Shown: positions 63,296-64,000 of the stretch, piece by piece
Layout of the letters: each line of letters begins with the position of its first letter
Position numbering within the stretch: position 1 is the first letter of the stretch
NCBI GenBank assembly: GCA_022559845.1
Contig: CM040118.1
Location: 156,942,331-157,006,330 of the forward strand
Reading direction: 5' to 3'
Length of the DNA stretch: 64,000 nt
Source: Amorphophallus konjac
Taxonomy: Eukaryota; Streptophyta; Magnoliopsida; Alismatales; Araceae
The notes under the pieces: generated by a model
The model's database searches: none
What the model was told of the DNA's origin: nothing
What the model saw: the letters and a program-made list of their open reading frames with translations, nothing else
Made by a program: the position numbers and the translations under genes

Positions 63296-64000
63296 CCAGT
63301 CGGCCACCTGCGTAGCATTCCTTGCCGTCCAATCAAACGCTACCGCAAGGCCCCGGGTAGTCCTTGTCACGTGCTCTCCTGCCTTCTCAGGCGCCGGGAA
63401 CTCTACCGCTGGCTGATGGACCCTGATGGTCCTCATCACCAATCTGTAGTGCAGTGGCTCCACCACATTCATGCAGTGAAGCCACACATCTCGTCCGGCA
63501 AAAGTGAGGGCACCAACCACCCAAGGCTGACCCTCCTGGCCCTCCTCTGTGTAAGGTGTCCACTGTACCTGTAAGAAATAGAAAGTCGCATCAGCATCAT
63601 CATCATATAAGAATTTCATTTAATTAAAAGAGTCTATGTTTAGAAGCATACCGAGGCAAATGGTTGAGCATTCAAGTCATCCTGTAACTCTCGAACCTGT
63701 CTCCTGAGAGCTACGGTGTCCCGAGGTGCTGTCCACCTCCGTGTAATCGGTAAGAGCCCAGAACGGGTCTCCTCACCTCTGCCTAACCCACGTAGGTGTA
63801 CATAGGCCCACACCTGCATCACAGCATCGTGTCATCATTTAGGAAACATATAGAATTGCATAATTAAGTCTAGGATAGGAGTCGTACCTGGAGTAATGGG
63901 GAGAAGCCCCCAAGCATCATCCGACGGGCCGTCAAACTCAGCGTGTCGAACAAGAATGTGAGGACTGCTGCTCCCCACGTGTAGTCACCCACGTGGCTCA
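63296..64000 (-). pseudogene. PMD/MAIN-like gene, 5' side of the split (runs off the window)
   Basis: Exons on the minus strand: 64000-63888 (YTWGAAVLTFLFDTLS, a typical PMD block), 63813-63652 (VWAYVHLRGLGRG) and 63568-63296 (VQWTPYTEEGQ, DVWLHCMNVVEPLHYR), with GT/AG borders. The last exon is cut by element C. With one copy of GCTGT counted, its reading phase continues into 38864-38757. The N-terminus lies beyond 64000. Frames are open in the visible exons, so apart from the insertion it looks young or was recently under selection. Confidence 0.8.

Overview
This window is plant nuclear DNA, from a flowering plant. It is one nested pile of LTR retrotransposons, with one captured or host plant-mobile-domain (PMD) gene caught in the pile. 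I see no intact host gene, tRNA, rRNA or CRISPR array. The plant assignment rests on Ty3/gypsy polyproteins of the Tat/Ogre type (RT plus two RNases H, with spliced antisense genes of PMD or DUF7745 type), a Sirevirus-type Ty1/copia LTR and a Tekay/Del-like chromovirus. The species cannot be read from the sequence.

Layout. (1) 1-2524 (+): 3' end of a Sirevirus-like copia element: last ORF, polypurine tract and a 1.84-kb 3' LTR. It sits inside element A. (2) Element A, about 2525-19375, is a Tat-type element read on the minus strand. Its 5' LTR is at 16139-19375, followed by a long gag N-terminal domain, capsid, protease, an extra gag-like module, RT/RNase H, second RNase H and integrase, down to 6311. 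Beyond come 76-bp repeats, and a multi-exon antisense gene (+ strand, 2525-5078) cut by the Sirevirus. Its 3' LTR lies off the left edge. (3) 19376-23498 (+): a chromovirus remnant with gag only, then a polypurine tract and 3' LTR. A interrupts its gag and B interrupts its LTR. (4) Element B (+, from 23499): LTR 23499 to about 26202, heavily mutated gag, protease with G-patch, RT, two RNases H and integrase to 33882, then an antisense two-exon DUF7745 gene (35368-36820) with its own promoter. No 3' LTR is seen before 38864. (5) A PMD/MAIN-like gene on the minus strand (37790-38864 and 63296-64000+), split by (6) element C (+, 38865-63290). C is a complete 24.4-kb Tat element with 2964- and 2917-bp LTRs and a perfect 5-bp target duplication (GCTGT). 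It has a 1,000-codon gag ORF, a pol with many nonsense codons, a 2-kb satellite-like array, and an antisense PMD gene (54431-59613).

Elements A and C are relatives: the LTR 3' ends, gag N-terminal domain, DPGAA protease, RT, integrase and antisense gene all align. Their comparison gives the best findings. An 18-bp U5/leader stem is perfect in both but differs at five base pairs, all compensated. A covarying hairpin is repeated through C's 126-bp array. Family-specific short motifs are clustered on both sides of the LTR promoters and again upstream of the antisense genes in B and C. All coding regions carry nonsense codons or frameshifts except C's second-RNase-H/integrase ORF, so every element here looks defective at present.
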